Positions 7,438 to 15,967 of a DNA stretch of 30,640 nucleotides are shown piece by piece. Source of the stretch: an uncultured Bacteroides sp. (lineage in GTDB: Bacteria; Bacteroidota; Bacteroidia; Bacteroidales; Bacteroidaceae); assembly GCA_905201685.1 (NCBI GenBank), contig CAJKOW010000019.1:1-30640 (forward strand). The letters are read 5' to 3'. The stretch's first letter is position 1, and each line of letters opens with the position of its first letter. Under the pieces are notes generated by a model, which saw only the letters and a list, made by a program, of their open reading frames with translations, was not told the origin of the DNA and did not search any database. The translations under genes and the position numbers were made by a program.

Positions 7438-8763
7438 TCAGAATTGGAAATAAACAAATTGATCGGATGAGACACCCAAAAGTCCTATCCCCAATAATAA
7501 AAGAATATATTCGATGGCATATTTTTGTGGCATTTTTTCTTTGTATATCAAATATTCCCGGACCACAAACAATATGAGCAGGATGACAGTAAGTAAGGTT
7601 GTAAAAGATGAACTTCCCAAACCGATTGGGGAATAGATATCACTAAAAATCTGGGTGATAATCTGCCATGCTGTTGAACTGTTTTCAATGCGAAAGAATA
7701 TCCAGGCTAAGCTGACACAAACAAATACAAGCAGATGGTTCAATAAGTTAGTATGTTTCAGTTTACAGAAATGTTCTATTAAATAAAGGACAGCATGGAG
7801 TGCTCCCCAAACGATGAATCCACAAGTTGCTCCATGCCAAATACCGCTCAGCAGAAAAACGGTAGATATATTCAGTATCCATCTCAGTTGGTTAACTCTG
7901 TTTCCACCCATCGAAAAATAGACATATTCAGTAAACCAGGATGTTAATGAGATATGCCATCTGCGCCAGAATTCTTTAATGGTAGAGGCAAAATAGGGGT
8001 ATTTAAAGTTCTGCATAATCTGGAATCCCAATATTTTTCCGCTTCCTATTGCCATATCTGCATAGCCGCTGAAATCACAATAGATCTGGAAGCTGTAGAA
8101 GATAGCAGCTATCGCCAATGTACTTCCGGTTTTCGTATCGGGGCTGCTGTATGCCCAGTTTACATATTCAGCCAATCGGTCAGCAATCACTACTTTTTTG
8201 AAAAGTCCCCATACAAATAGTTTGCTGCCTTCTGTTACTGTTACCCAGTTTATGCTTGTCGGTAGTTTCAACTGAGGAAATAAATTCCGGGCTCGTTCGA
8301 TAGGGCCTGAAAGTAGCGTCGGGAAGAATGCGATGTAAAGGGCTACATTCAAAATGCTTTTTTCTTCTGTGATTTTTCTGCGATATAAATCAATAGGATA
8401 AGACAAGGCCTGGAAGGTGAAGAAAGAAAGTCCCACCGGTAACAGGATAGATGCATCAAGTATATAGGCATACTTGAAAAATACCAGAATAGCTAATGAT
8501 AGGACAATAGCAACGGTTGTTGCCAATTTTGCACTTTTGTTATTCTGTTGGCATCGACAGATCCACTTACCGCATGCATAGTTTATCAGGGTTGTATAAA
8601 TCAAAAGAAAAATAAAGCAGACATTTAGTTGCGCATAGAAGTAATACGAAGCTACTAATAACCCTATATTTCTTATTTGCAGAGTCTTTTTTTTGTTTGT
8701 TAACAGCATAAACAAAAAAACGACAAATAAAAATGCAATGTATTCAAATGAATTAAAAAACAT
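7438..8763 (-). CDS. MBOAT family O-acyltransferase (AlgI-like)
   Basis: A 441-residue polytopic membrane protein expected to move an acetyl or similar acyl group for polysaccharide O-acylation. Family signatures are complete: SFFTFQALSYPIDLYR near 113-128, FFPTLLSGPIERA near 147-158, SFQIYCDFSGYADMAIG at 224-240, and KEFWRRWHISLTSWF at 263-277 with His270. The catalytic His is His310 in LLSGIWHG. Length fits the AlgI group. It shares one base with the preceding polymerase gene (TAATG) and is followed after 3 bp by its SGNH partner. Together with the OafA-like gene at 3211-4206, the locus has two independent O-acylation routes. Confidence 0.95.
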   Translation of the reverse strand: MFFNSFEYIAFLFVVFLFMLLTNKKKTLQIRNIGLLVASYYFYAQLNVCFIFLLIYTTLINYACGKWICRCQQNNKSAKLATTVAIVLSLAILVFFKYAYILDASILLPVGLSFFTFQALSYPIDLYRRKITEEKSILNVALYIAFFPTLLSGPIERARNLFPQLKLPTSINWVTVTEGSKLFVWGLFKKVVIADRLAEYVNWAYSSPDTKTGSTLAIAAIFYSFQIYCDFSGYADMAIGSGKILGFQIMQNFKYPYFASTIKEFWRRWHISLTSWFTEYVYFSMGGNRVNQLRWILNISTVFLLSGIWHGATCGFIVWGALHAVLYLIEHFCKLKHTNLLNHLLVFVCVSLAWIFFRIENSSTAWQIITQIFSDIYSPIGLGSSSFTTLLTVILLILFVVREYLIYKEKMPQKYAIEYILLLLGIGLLGVSSDQFVYFQF

Positions 8764-10067
8764 TATCCCTCCTTTTCTTTAGCCATCATACCCAGCATCA
8801 TTCCGTAAAAGCCACAGGGATAGGAAATGGTAGCCATTGAATAATTGATTACATTATCAGTCATCATGGTAAGTAATACACCGGCGGCTGAAGCACCAGC
8901 CACGATTGCACAGATTTGGATTCCTGCATGGTGATGATGATTTTGATAAACAATGAAACAGTGAAATATTAGGAATAAAAAACTGCCTCCAAACAGGACA
9001 ATCCCTATTAAACCGTTATCACATAGCATCTGTACATAATCTGAATGAACAATCTTAATGGTACCGAAAGGATGCCTAAGGGCATAAAATGTTTCTTGCA
9101 AATTCCCCGTTCCAACTCCAGTTATTTCCTTCCCTTTATAAAAATGTTCTAAAGACCATTCCCAAACGGCAAAACGTCCGTTCGAATTAATGTTGTCTGT
9201 AGATATTTCACCACTTCTAAGCTGTGAAGTACTGGCACTGTTTTCGTCAAAGAACATTTTTTCTTTGACCGAAGGAATAGCAAATACGGCGATAACGAAT
9301 AGCAAAAATACTCCAAATATGACAGGCAATGCTTTCAGTCTATATCGGAAAAGAAAGAATATCATTAACGCTAAGGTTGTGCCCATAATGCTGGTTCGGA
9401 ACACCCAAAGAATGCAAGGTAACATAAACAAGATTACATAAAAGAGATTTTTCTTTTTTTCATCCGTATAGTAAAAAAGTGCCAGCGAGAATACGCACAT
9501 CGAGATAAAGTTAATAGCTCTTGCGGTTCCATACCAGAATACACCTGGGAAAAGCGTCCCTTCCAACATAGGTATAAAAGCTACCACTATGGAGGCTACT
9601 GCCACTATTCGTGCCCCCATTCCGGCCTTCAGGAATACTTCCGTATCACGAACTACTGCTGATGCAAACAGCATGATCAGTAACGGATAGAGGTATTTCA
9701 GGATGACCCGGAAACCGTATCCAGGAGCGGGGCTGTAGGCCAAGCCTATGACCAACCAAAGTATATAGACAACATAAGCAACGGATGCAGCTGTCCATTG
9801 CAGCTTTCGTTTGCAGATAAATAGCAAGCCGATCAGACAGAACACTTCCAATACCAATAAGCGGACTGCCATTAGGTCCAATCCGGCCGGAGCCGAAAGG
9901 GCAAGTAGGCCTGTGGAAAAGGTCAGTACCCAAAATCTTTCGGGACCGTCCAGCCACATTTGTTCCTGCTTGTTTAACGGGTTCGTCATGGTTCCTCCCG
10001 AAGAGGTTAGCCATTTGTAACCGATAAATGTGATTATCAGGAAGTAGAGGTAATTGAGTAAAATCAT
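8763..10067 (-). CDS. wzy: Wzy-type polymerase / O-antigen ligase family protein
   Basis: A 434-residue membrane protein with about ten to twelve hydrophobic segments and a large extracytoplasmic loop near residues 275-345 (from KEMFFDENSASTSQLRS to HSDYVQMLCDNG). The HSDYVQMLCDNGLIG segment is characteristic of the Wzy_C/O-antigen ligase family (PF04932). In a Wzx/Wzy capsule locus it would polymerise the repeat unit on the outer face of the inner membrane. WaaL-type ligases share the fold, but it is the only such protein here, so polymerase is the better reading. Its stop overlaps the MBOAT start. Upstream lies a 212-bp spacer, then the unrelated two-gene cassette, so it may depend on transcription through that cassette. 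Confidence 0.82.
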   Translation of the reverse strand: MILLNYLYFLIITFIGYKWLTSSGGTMTNPLNKQEQMWLDGPERFWVLTFSTGLLALSAPAGLDLMAVRLLVLEVFCLIGLLFICKRKLQWTAASVAYVVYILWLVIGLAYSPAPGYGFRVILKYLYPLLIMLFASAVVRDTEVFLKAGMGARIVAVASIVVAFIPMLEGTLFPGVFWYGTARAINFISMCVFSLALFYYTDEKKKNLFYVILFMLPCILWVFRTSIMGTTLALMIFFLFRYRLKALPVIFGVFLLFVIAVFAIPSVKEKMFFDENSASTSQLRSGEISTDNINSNGRFAVWEWSLEHFYKGKEITGVGTGNLQETFYALRHPFGTIKIVHSDYVQMLCDNGLIGIVLFGGSFLFLIFHCFIVYQNHHHHAGIQICAIVAGASAAGVLLTMMTDNVINYSMATISYPCGFYGMMLGMMAKEKEG

Positions 10068-10072
10068 ATTGT

Positions 10073-10086
10073 GAGTTTGTAAGTTT
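10073..10086. repeat. 14-bp direct repeat, Wzy side of the two-gene cassette
   Basis: GAGTTTGTAAGTTT is repeated in the same orientation at 11633-11646. The pair brackets both unknown genes. The rest of the 10068-10279 spacer holds no gene and no perfect promoter; a small GCCG/CGGC stem lies near 10208. Confidence 0.65.
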
Positions 10087-10279
10087 TTGAGTTTTGGATT
10101 GAAATATATTGGTAATTCAAATTAGACTTCGTCGATTTTCAATTTGTAAGTTCAAGTTACGGTAGCAATTAACAAGTGGACGAGTTGACAAGACATTTGT
10201 CGCTAGCCGTTTCAAGCGGCACTTTATTAGGCAAGAGGTTCTGACTTGTGAATAGTAAGGTTGTATGTAGGATGCCTTT

Positions 10280-11323
10280 TTATTTTGCAAGAGGGTTGCG
10301 GGGGGGCTTGGATGACTTGCCTGGCAGGGTCCGTTTGTTTTCTATCTGTTTAAGCAGGCTGTCCAACCGTATGTTCATTTCTTGTCCGTTTTTTATAAGG
10401 CTGTCTGTTTGCATCTCCCTTTTTCGTTCAATTGAGTCCATTTTGTTCGTTATGGGGGAATAATCGGGCGACTGATTCGCTGTCATGTAAATTGAAGCTA
10501 TAAAAGATGCTATGCTAACTCCTATGCCTCCTATTCCGAACCATATTCCCCAGTATCCTAACTTGATACCGTAGGAAGAGGTGCACAGATTATAGGAAAA
10601 CGAGACGTGTTGCTGTAGTCCTTCAATTTGTTTTTGGGCTTCGCTGATAGATTGGCGAATGGATTTGGAGATATATCCGGTTCCCATTGACATCAGCGCA
10701 TGGCAGAATTTACACTCTCCCAATATTTCTCTTCCTTCATTTAATATAAATTCCAGTTGCTTGATTCCTTTGTTAATGGCCCGTCGGGAATTGATATTCT
10801 CTTTTGCAATACTAAATAGGGATTGAAAATCTGTTATGGCTGCTTCGAATTTCTGTTGATAACACTTTGCGTAGTGTTCCATGATTTGCCTCTTTACAAC
10901 GAGGTTGTCAAGCGGTAAAGGTTGTTCGGAGAAATACGCATGCAGCAGAGAATCGTGCGATGGATGGTGATGTATGTGCTTATGAAAAAAATCCTTAACA
11001 AGGTGGTAAATGAAAGTTGGCATTTTACTTTGCAACTTTTTTTCCAGTATGTCTTGAGGTGTATGGTTTATGTCGATTGAGTACACCAAAATCCCTTCAC
11101 TGCATCTGCCGGTGCACTGAAAAGACAATTTTTTCCATTTTTTACTTCCTTTTTTCTTGTATTGAAAGGAGAAATGTAACGTACTCTTTTCTATTTCACC
11201 TTTGATGGTGTATTTTTGGAATTCTTTTGAGTCTTGTAAAATTCTTGGTTTCGGTTGTTCAATGACCTTGAACTGTGTTTTTTTTAAGACGGGAATCCAA
11301 AGTGCGTAGTAATATCGAGCCAT
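10280..11323 (-). CDS. Unrecognised membrane-anchored protein of a two-gene cassette
   Basis: I do not recognise this 347-residue protein. Residues 1-110 look like a mixed alpha/beta domain rich in Lys and aromatic residues, with Cys70 and Cys74. A His cluster (HKHIHHHPSHDSLLHAY, residues 114-130) could bind metal. Residues 145-240 are mostly helical, with a Cys204/Cys207 pair in ECKFC. A single strong transmembrane segment lies at 256-280, followed by a charged, coiled-coil-like tail (293-330) and a Pro-rich basic end. The start is fixed by direct contact with the preceding gene (TAA immediately followed by ATG). No glycan enzyme motif is present, so a capsule role is doubtful. A metal-dependent effector or sensor is conceivable, but this is only inference. 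Confidence 0.75.
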   Translation of the reverse strand: MARYYYALWIPVLKKTQFKVIEQPKPRILQDSKEFQKYTIKGEIEKSTLHFSFQYKKKGSKKWKKLSFQCTGRCSEGILVYSIDINHTPQDILEKKLQSKMPTFIYHLVKDFFHKHIHHHPSHDSLLHAYFSEQPLPLDNLVVKRQIMEHYAKCYQQKFEAAITDFQSLFSIAKENINSRRAINKGIKQLEFILNEGREILGECKFCHALMSMGTGYISKSIRQSISEAQKQIEGLQQHVSFSYNLCTSSYGIKLGYWGIWFGIGGIGVSIASFIASIYMTANQSPDYSPITNKMDSIERKREMQTDSLIKNGQEMNIRLDSLLKQIENKRTLPGKSSKPPRNPLAK

Positions 11324-11602
11324 TTATAGATTGACGTTGAATTTTAGGAGCTTCAAATAAATCCAATCCTTGACAGTATCTTTAAATTTCTTACGTTCTT
11401 CGTCCATTAACAGTTTTCTTAGTTTTTTGCCTTTTCCGGTAAGCTTCCAAGTCTCACCTTGAGAGTCAACGGCATTTTCTATGTAGCCTAACAATTCCAA
11501 ATCGCGTACTTTGCTTGCCGAAAGTTTACTTTCCAATTCTTCAAGAAGGCCGTAACCTTTGCTTAAAGCACTATTGCAAATGATATGGTCACACATAGGC
11601 AT
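11324..11602 (-). CDS. Small winged-helix-like protein of a two-gene cassette
   Basis: This 92-residue protein has a helix-turn-helix-wing look at about residues 28-65: SASKVRDLELLGYIENAV as a probable recognition helix and strand, then DSQGETWKLTGKGKKLRKLL, where 'LTxKGxxL' is typical of the wing and last helix of winged-helix proteins. The basic C-terminal helix (ERKKFKDTVKDWIYLKLLKF) is amphipathic. No enzymatic motif is visible. It is directly fused in translation to the next gene (stop and start abut). A perfect Bacteroides promoter lies about 130 bp upstream, so the pair is likely its own transcription unit, possibly autoregulated by this protein. A non-DNA-binding role for the fold cannot be excluded. 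Confidence 0.7.
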   Translation of the reverse strand: MPMCDHIICNSALSKGYGLLEELESKLSASKVRDLELLGYIENAVDSQGETWKLTGKGKKLRKLLMDEERKKFKDTVKDWIYLKLLKFNVNL

Positions 11603-11632
11603 AATGATTAAAATGAATATTCAGTTTGTTCA

Positions 11633-11646
11633 GAGTTTGTAAGTTT
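11633..11646. repeat. 14-bp direct repeat, upstream side of the two-gene cassette
   Basis: Exact copy of the GAGTTTGTAAGTTT word at 10073-10086. It lies between the promoter and the first cassette gene, within the predicted 5' untranslated region. Confidence 0.65.
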
Positions 11647-11733
11647 ATAGGTTATTGGCCCGAATTAACTTTAAAATTAAAAATATATAAACTTATATGT
11701 TTTATAAAACAGTAACTCTACAATGAGTTGGCA

Positions 11734-11765
11734 CAAATTTAAGAAGATTTTTTTTAATGTGCAAA
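11734..11765 (-). promoter_or_regulatory. Bacteroides-type sigma factor promoter for the two-gene cassette
   Basis: On the minus strand this reads TTTG (11765-11762), a 20-bp spacer, then TAAATTTG (11741-11734). It matches the Bacteroides -33 TTTG and -7 TAnnTTTG elements exactly, with the preferred 19-21 bp spacing. Transcription would start near 11727 and give a leader of about 125 nt ahead of the winged-helix-like gene at 11602. It is the only perfect two-element match I found in the spacers. It may also serve the polymerase and later genes by readthrough. Confidence 0.7.
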
Positions 11766-11804
11766 CTTCTGTGTATAAATTGCAAATAGTCTATTTGTCA
11801 CTTG

Positions 11805-12938
11805 TCAACAGCTATGTGTGTCTGCGAGAGCTGAGCGATATAAGTTATTGAACAGTTGACTGAAACGTTCGAAGCTAAAGCGTTGTACGTACGTGGTTGC
11901 TTCGTTAGAGAACTTTTTCCAAAGGGCTGGCTGTTCTATCAGTTTATTGATTTGTGCAGCCAAATCCTCTACTTGTTCCGGTTCGTGAAGCAAACCTACT
12001 TCTCCATCCCGCACTACTTCCGGTAACCCACCGGTACGGGCAGCTACGACTACGCAACCGCGTGCCATGCCTTCAATGGCTGTCAATCCGAATCCTTCAC
12101 TTCTTGAGGGCATTAACAGGATGTCTATGCGGTCGTAGTAGCTTGATAACTTCTCCTGTGGTTGCCGTTCTGCAAACTCGACAGTTTCTTCCAATCCAGC
12201 TTTATGTGCCTGCTCCTCCATCTGTTTTCGCAGACTTCCGTCACCGACTATCAGCAGTTGCATTTCCGGGTGACACGTTTTTACCTGCGCAAAGGCCGGC
12301 ACTACCAAGTCCATCCCCTTGATGCTTTCCAAGCGACTGACTACGCCAATGGTCAATGGCCGATCCTGGCTTTTAGCTTGTCGGGAGATGGAGATACCCG
12401 CAGGCAGGGCATTGTATATCGTGAAGTGATTCCGTTTCTTCAGTTGCGTTTGTTCGCTATATAGCTGAGAAGTTCCAAAGAACGAACGTTCAGCCCGCTC
12501 TGTAATGCAGGTGAATACCCGTACACAATGTTGCTGAACGAAGTGTACTAATCGTAGGCTCGGATATATGTCAGCTGCTGTATGTGCGGTCGCTATGATT
12601 TGACGCATACCTAAAAGGCGTAACAGCAGAATAGGAATTGCTCCCGGTGCCATGTACTGTACGTGCGCTACTTCCGGTCGGCATTGTTTTAATACCCTTC
12701 GAAGCCCTTTGAAAAGGAAGATGATTCCTTTCCAACCTCCGATGCGTGTTCTGTCTTTACTTAGACAAACCACTTCACTTCCAGCCTGTTTGAATCGAGT
12801 AACCATCTCCGGGCTATATTCAAAATAGCATACAGTGACGATTCGATGCCCGCCTATAGCTAATGCCCGTACCAAGTTGAGGGTCTGTATTTCTGTACCG
12901 CCTGTCATTAGACAAGGGATGCAAACCATTACTTTCAT
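11805..12938 (-). CDS. Glycosyltransferase family 4
   Basis: A 377-residue GT-B enzyme beginning MKVMVCIPCLMTGGTEIQ, with the glycine-rich acceptor loop TGGTEIQTLNLVRAL at about 12-26 and a second HVQYMAPGAIPILLLRLLG segment. The C-terminal nucleotide-sugar domain has VVSRLESIKGMDLVVPAFA, LIVGDGSLRKQ and the EX7E motif EGFGLTAIE. It overlaps the stop of the ATP-grasp gene by 4 bp (ATGA), so it is translationally coupled and last in the long tightly packed run that starts at wzx. After it come a promoter and the unrelated cassette. Sugar specificity is not deducible. Confidence 0.93.
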   Translation of the reverse strand: MKVMVCIPCLMTGGTEIQTLNLVRALAIGGHRIVTVCYFEYSPEMVTRFKQAGSEVVCLSKDRTRIGGWKGIIFLFKGLRRVLKQCRPEVAHVQYMAPGAIPILLLRLLGMRQIIATAHTAADIYPSLRLVHFVQQHCVRVFTCITERAERSFFGTSQLYSEQTQLKKRNHFTIYNALPAGISISRQAKSQDRPLTIGVVSRLESIKGMDLVVPAFAQVKTCHPEMQLLIVGDGSLRKQMEEQAHKAGLEETVEFAERQPQEKLSSYYDRIDILLMPSRSEGFGLTAIEGMARGCVVVAARTGGLPEVVRDGEVGLLHEPEQVEDLAAQINKLIEQPALWKKFSNEATTYVQRFSFERFSQLFNNLYRSALADTHSC

Positions 12939-14056
12939 TGCTGAAAACGTTTTTTTATTTTATGCAAATAATAACAGATAACCGGCATAGGGTCACGCCG
13001 ATTGAAATTGATAAAGCAACGGGTTCGCATAAAGTCTTTCAACCATGAGCGCAATGAAACATCTCCGTTTTTCACATACAGAAAATCGATGGAATAGTTC
13101 ATCATATATGTTTTTCGTATGTGTTTCCAGTCAATATTATAACTTGGATTTATATAAAAAGCATGAAGATTAGCTCCTGCTACAGTAGAAGCATAAGCCA
13201 GTCCTTCATTACGAAAGTTTACTTCCATGAAGTAGTTCTTATCCCCTCTATGTAGAAATTCCACACTGAAAGGTCCGTAATATCCGGCATGTTTTAAAAA
13301 TCGTTCCAAACCGGGAATATTGATGTCCAGTTCTTTCAGTGGCAGGAACAGTCCATAAGCTCCGGCCCCTATTAAATAAGGGTAATGTCTGATTTTCCGT
13401 ACGGCACCAGACACAAATAATCCTTTTTCGGTACGGACTCCAATGCAGTCCAGTTCATACTCTTTGTTGATAAACTCCTGAAGAATAAAATCCTTGCAAT
13501 GACTTTCTTCTTTCAATGCAGATTCTAACTCCTGGATTGTATGACAGATGTGAATATCGCTCTTTTCTCCTTTTGTACTGAACAGGGGTTTTAGAAGAAT
13601 GGGATAATCAATACTGATAGAATTAATCTTATCTGTTCGATGGAAGATTTTTGAACGTGGAACGGTTAGTCCGCATTGCATTGCTAACCTGCATTGCTCA
13701 TCTTTGTTGAATAAGGAACCGATATGATTTCCTTTAGCCGGAGTCCGGAAATAGGGCGCAAGCTTTTCCTCTTGGGAGTCAATAAAAACGGCTGCTTCAT
13801 CGAATGTACAGATAATCGTCTTTTCCCCTCCCAACTCTTTCATTTTTTCTAAAATGGGAAGACATTCACTCATTGATTGGATATGATGTATCCGGTTCCC
13901 TTTTAAATATTTGCTTCGGGCTACAAAGCAAGTATCTTCTTCACATTTTAAGATTAAGTATTGCTCGATTCTTGCTTCGCCTAAACTGCGGACAGCACTT
14001 AAGGTATTATGTGTTGAATCACCAATAACGATAGCTATATGTGGGTAGGTCTTCAT
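12935..14056 (-). CDS. ATP-grasp carboxylate-amine ligase-like protein
   Basis: A 373-residue ATP-grasp enzyme that probably joins a carboxylate to an amine, for example an amino acid to a uronic acid of the capsule. The N-terminal domain starts HIAIVIGDSTHNTLSAVRSLG. The ATP-grasp core has YPILLKPLFSTKGEKSDIHI (Lys for ATP near residue 147), then KDFILQEFINKEYELDCIGV, and the magnesium-binding FMEVNFRNEG near the C-terminus. The set matches carboxylate-amine ligases of the carbamoyl-phosphate synthase L-chain type. It shares one base with the PIG-L gene (TAATG) and overlaps the GT4 after it. The pairing with a deacetylase suggests that one exposes an amine and the other acylates it with an amino acid, but this is inference. 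Confidence 0.83.
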   Translation of the reverse strand: MKTYPHIAIVIGDSTHNTLSAVRSLGEARIEQYLILKCEEDTCFVARSKYLKGNRIHHIQSMSECLPILEKMKELGGEKTIICTFDEAAVFIDSQEEKLAPYFRTPAKGNHIGSLFNKDEQCRLAMQCGLTVPRSKIFHRTDKINSISIDYPILLKPLFSTKGEKSDIHICHTIQELESALKEESHCKDFILQEFINKEYELDCIGVRTEKGLFVSGAVRKIRHYPYLIGAGAYGLFLPLKELDINIPGLERFLKHAGYYGPFSVEFLHRGDKNYFMEVNFRNEGLAYASTVAGANLHAFYINPSYNIDWKHIRKTYMMNYSIDFLYVKNGDVSLRSWLKDFMRTRCFINFNRRDPMPVICYYLHKIKKRFQQ

Positions 14057-14799
14057 TAGTCTGCTTTAAAATAGAGTTCACAATTCCATTGATTTGCCTT
14101 CACGAAAATGCGTGGTAGTACTCCACTCCATGGCTTCCCACAAGGTGCAAGCGGTTTTACATAAGTATCAATGGCTTTTAATTTCATCCGATGTTCTCTT
14201 TGATTCATTTTGAGTACGAACGCATTTTTCCAATCAATGTTCCATACATTGTAGTACCAGAACCAGACACAATATTCGTACAACTGAATCGGAGTCGATT
14301 TTGTTCGGATGATTTCTCTTATTATATTCCCGGCTTCTATGTGGTCGCTCCATCCTTCTCCCTTGTGCGGTACGAAAATAGCATCCGGAGATATTTCTTC
14401 GATCAATGTTTGTAGGTGTTGGGTCTCAGGATTGTTGAGTGAAATATGACCGTCTGGATAATCTAAAAAATGTAGCTGGTTAAGTGGAAGTTCTAATATC
14501 TCTGCTGCCTTTCGTGATAAATTGCGGCGGGAGTTAATCAGTGTTGATTCATCAATGTGGCAACAGCCTTGATGGCTCTTCCCTCCTCCAGATAAAATGA
14601 CGATATGCACTTGTTTCCCATTTTCAATCATACGTTGTATAAGGCCGAAACAACCTATGGCTTCGTCATCGGGGTGGGGAGCTATTATAATTATATTGCT
14701 GGTCAATTCTAATTTGTTACTCATTTGACATTTTACATGGAATATGAAAATGCGAATTAATCTGGCAATATTTTTGCAAAACTGTATGATGGAAGACAT
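14056..14799 (-). CDS. PIG-L/LmbE family N-deacetylase
   Basis: A 247-residue zinc deacetylase of the LmbE/PIG-L fold, which removes N-acetyl groups from sugars such as GlcNAc. The metal-binding motif is IIIAPHPDDEAIG (about residues 37-49), and the second site is WSDHIEAGNI with the family's H-x3-N arrangement. An N-terminal hydrophobic stretch (ARLIRIFIFHV) precedes the domain; an internal ATG at 14724 would omit it. It lies 4 bp after the upstream GT4 stop and is coupled to the ATP-grasp gene. Its substrate could be a lipid-linked sugar or a nucleotide sugar. Confidence 0.92.
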   Translation of the reverse strand: MSSIIQFCKNIARLIRIFIFHVKCQMSNKLELTSNIIIIAPHPDDEAIGCFGLIQRMIENGKQVHIVILSGGGKSHQGCCHIDESTLINSRRNLSRKAAEILELPLNQLHFLDYPDGHISLNNPETQHLQTLIEEISPDAIFVPHKGEGWSDHIEAGNIIREIIRTKSTPIQLYEYCVWFWYYNVWNIDWKNAFVLKMNQREHRMKLKAIDTYVKPLAPCGKPWSGVLPRIFVKANQWNCELYFKAD

Positions 14800-14803
14800 G
14801 TTA

Positions 14804-15955
14804 TTAATAAATTAGTTCTTTATATACAGATTGTAACTGATTAGTCATGATGTACGGGGTAAGTTTGCTTTGAATTACTTCTTTAGCTTTCATATTCATA
14901 TGCTCACATTCTTTTTTGTGATTAATGGCCCATTCGATCTGGGTTGCAATTTCATCTATATTATTGGTATCAACCAATAATCCGTTTTCTTTATTTATAA
15001 TAAATTCTTTTACTGCCCCTTTGTTGGGCGCAATAAAAGGAGTCCCCATAATAGCGGCTTCGTAGGGTACTAATCCAAAGGCTTCCCCTACTTTAGTTAA
15101 TGAAAGAACCAAGTCTGAAGCGCGATATACATCTACAATGTTTGAAACTTGCTTCTCTGAAAAGATAACTCTTGTTTGTATTGATGGATGTTCTTTTACA
15201 ATTTGTTTTAGATATTCTAAATCTTCTATTCTCCCTCCACCTGCTATATATAAAATAGTATTGGTTTGGTATGGAGCTATTTTTAAGAAAGCTTTGATTG
15301 CATTGTCATGACCTTTGTGACGGGAGAGTTGTCCTATTGATGAGATAAGGTAATTTTCTTCTGAGAACCCTAATTTCTTTTTTGCATCAGAACGAGATAA
15401 CTCTGATTGAAATAAATTTAGGTTGATAGAATCATACAATACTTGGGTTCTCGTATATTGCCCTTTTGATATTAAACGGCTTTGTGAATATTTCGATACA
15501 CAAAGGATTAGATCACAGTAATGTTGAACAGATTTAGGAGGTATCCACTCCAAAGCCTGACTCCGGAAATGCCCAATTACTTTTACTCCTATTTTTTGTG
15601 AAGGCATTATCCACATCAATGAATCAGGACGAATTAAGTTAACATGAAGAATGTTAATTTTTTCTTTATGTAAGAGCGATGCCAGTTTACATCCCATTAT
15701 AGTTCGCATCAGAAAGTCTGTACCTCGCAAAGGATGGTGCCAACGATCACTCCCCATCCACCATTTTATCGCTTTTGAAAGGTAAATCTTTTTGCACTTT
15801 AAATCTTCATATCCTTTTTGGTGTGTCATAGGATATGGAAATACCAAAATAGGTTCAAATTCATTTCTGTCTAAATTATTTATAATTGTGTATAGCACGC
15901 GTTCTGCTCCAGCAAAGATGTGGCTATAGTCAAGATATGCTATTTTAATAGCCAT
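14804..15955 (-). CDS. Glycosyltransferase family 4
   Basis: A 383-residue GT-B enzyme. The N-terminus MAIKIAYLDYSHIFAGAERVLY has the usual 'GGAER'-like loop as AGAERVLYTI. The C-terminal domain carries SSIGQLSRHKGHDNAIKAF, LYIAGGGRIEDLEYL and the EX7E motif EAFGLVPYE. It is 12 bp downstream of the next GT4's stop and 4 bp upstream of the PIG-L gene. Its base composition is clearly AT-rich, like the genes from here to wzx. Confidence 0.92.
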   Translation of the reverse strand: MAIKIAYLDYSHIFAGAERVLYTIINNLDRNEFEPILVFPYPMTHQKGYEDLKCKKIYLSKAIKWWMGSDRWHHPLRGTDFLMRTIMGCKLASLLHKEKINILHVNLIRPDSLMWIMPSQKIGVKVIGHFRSQALEWIPPKSVQHYCDLILCVSKYSQSRLISKGQYTRTQVLYDSINLNLFQSELSRSDAKKKLGFSEENYLISSIGQLSRHKGHDNAIKAFLKIAPYQTNTILYIAGGGRIEDLEYLKQIVKEHPSIQTRVIFSEKQVSNIVDVYRASDLVLSLTKVGEAFGLVPYEAAIMGTPFIAPNKGAVKEFIINKENGLLVDTNNIDEIATQIEWAINHKKECEHMNMKAKEVIQSKLTPYIMTNQLQSVYKELIY

Positions 15956-15967
15956 TTTATGAGTTGC

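Noticed and set aside
10208..10226. GCCG/CGGC stem as a terminator for the two-gene cassette
   Set aside because: A 4-bp stem without a following T-run on the minus strand is too weak.
11880..11900. GTACGTACGT word as a Mpi-type invertible promoter repeat
   Set aside because: It lies inside a glycosyltransferase gene and has no inverted partner near a promoter.
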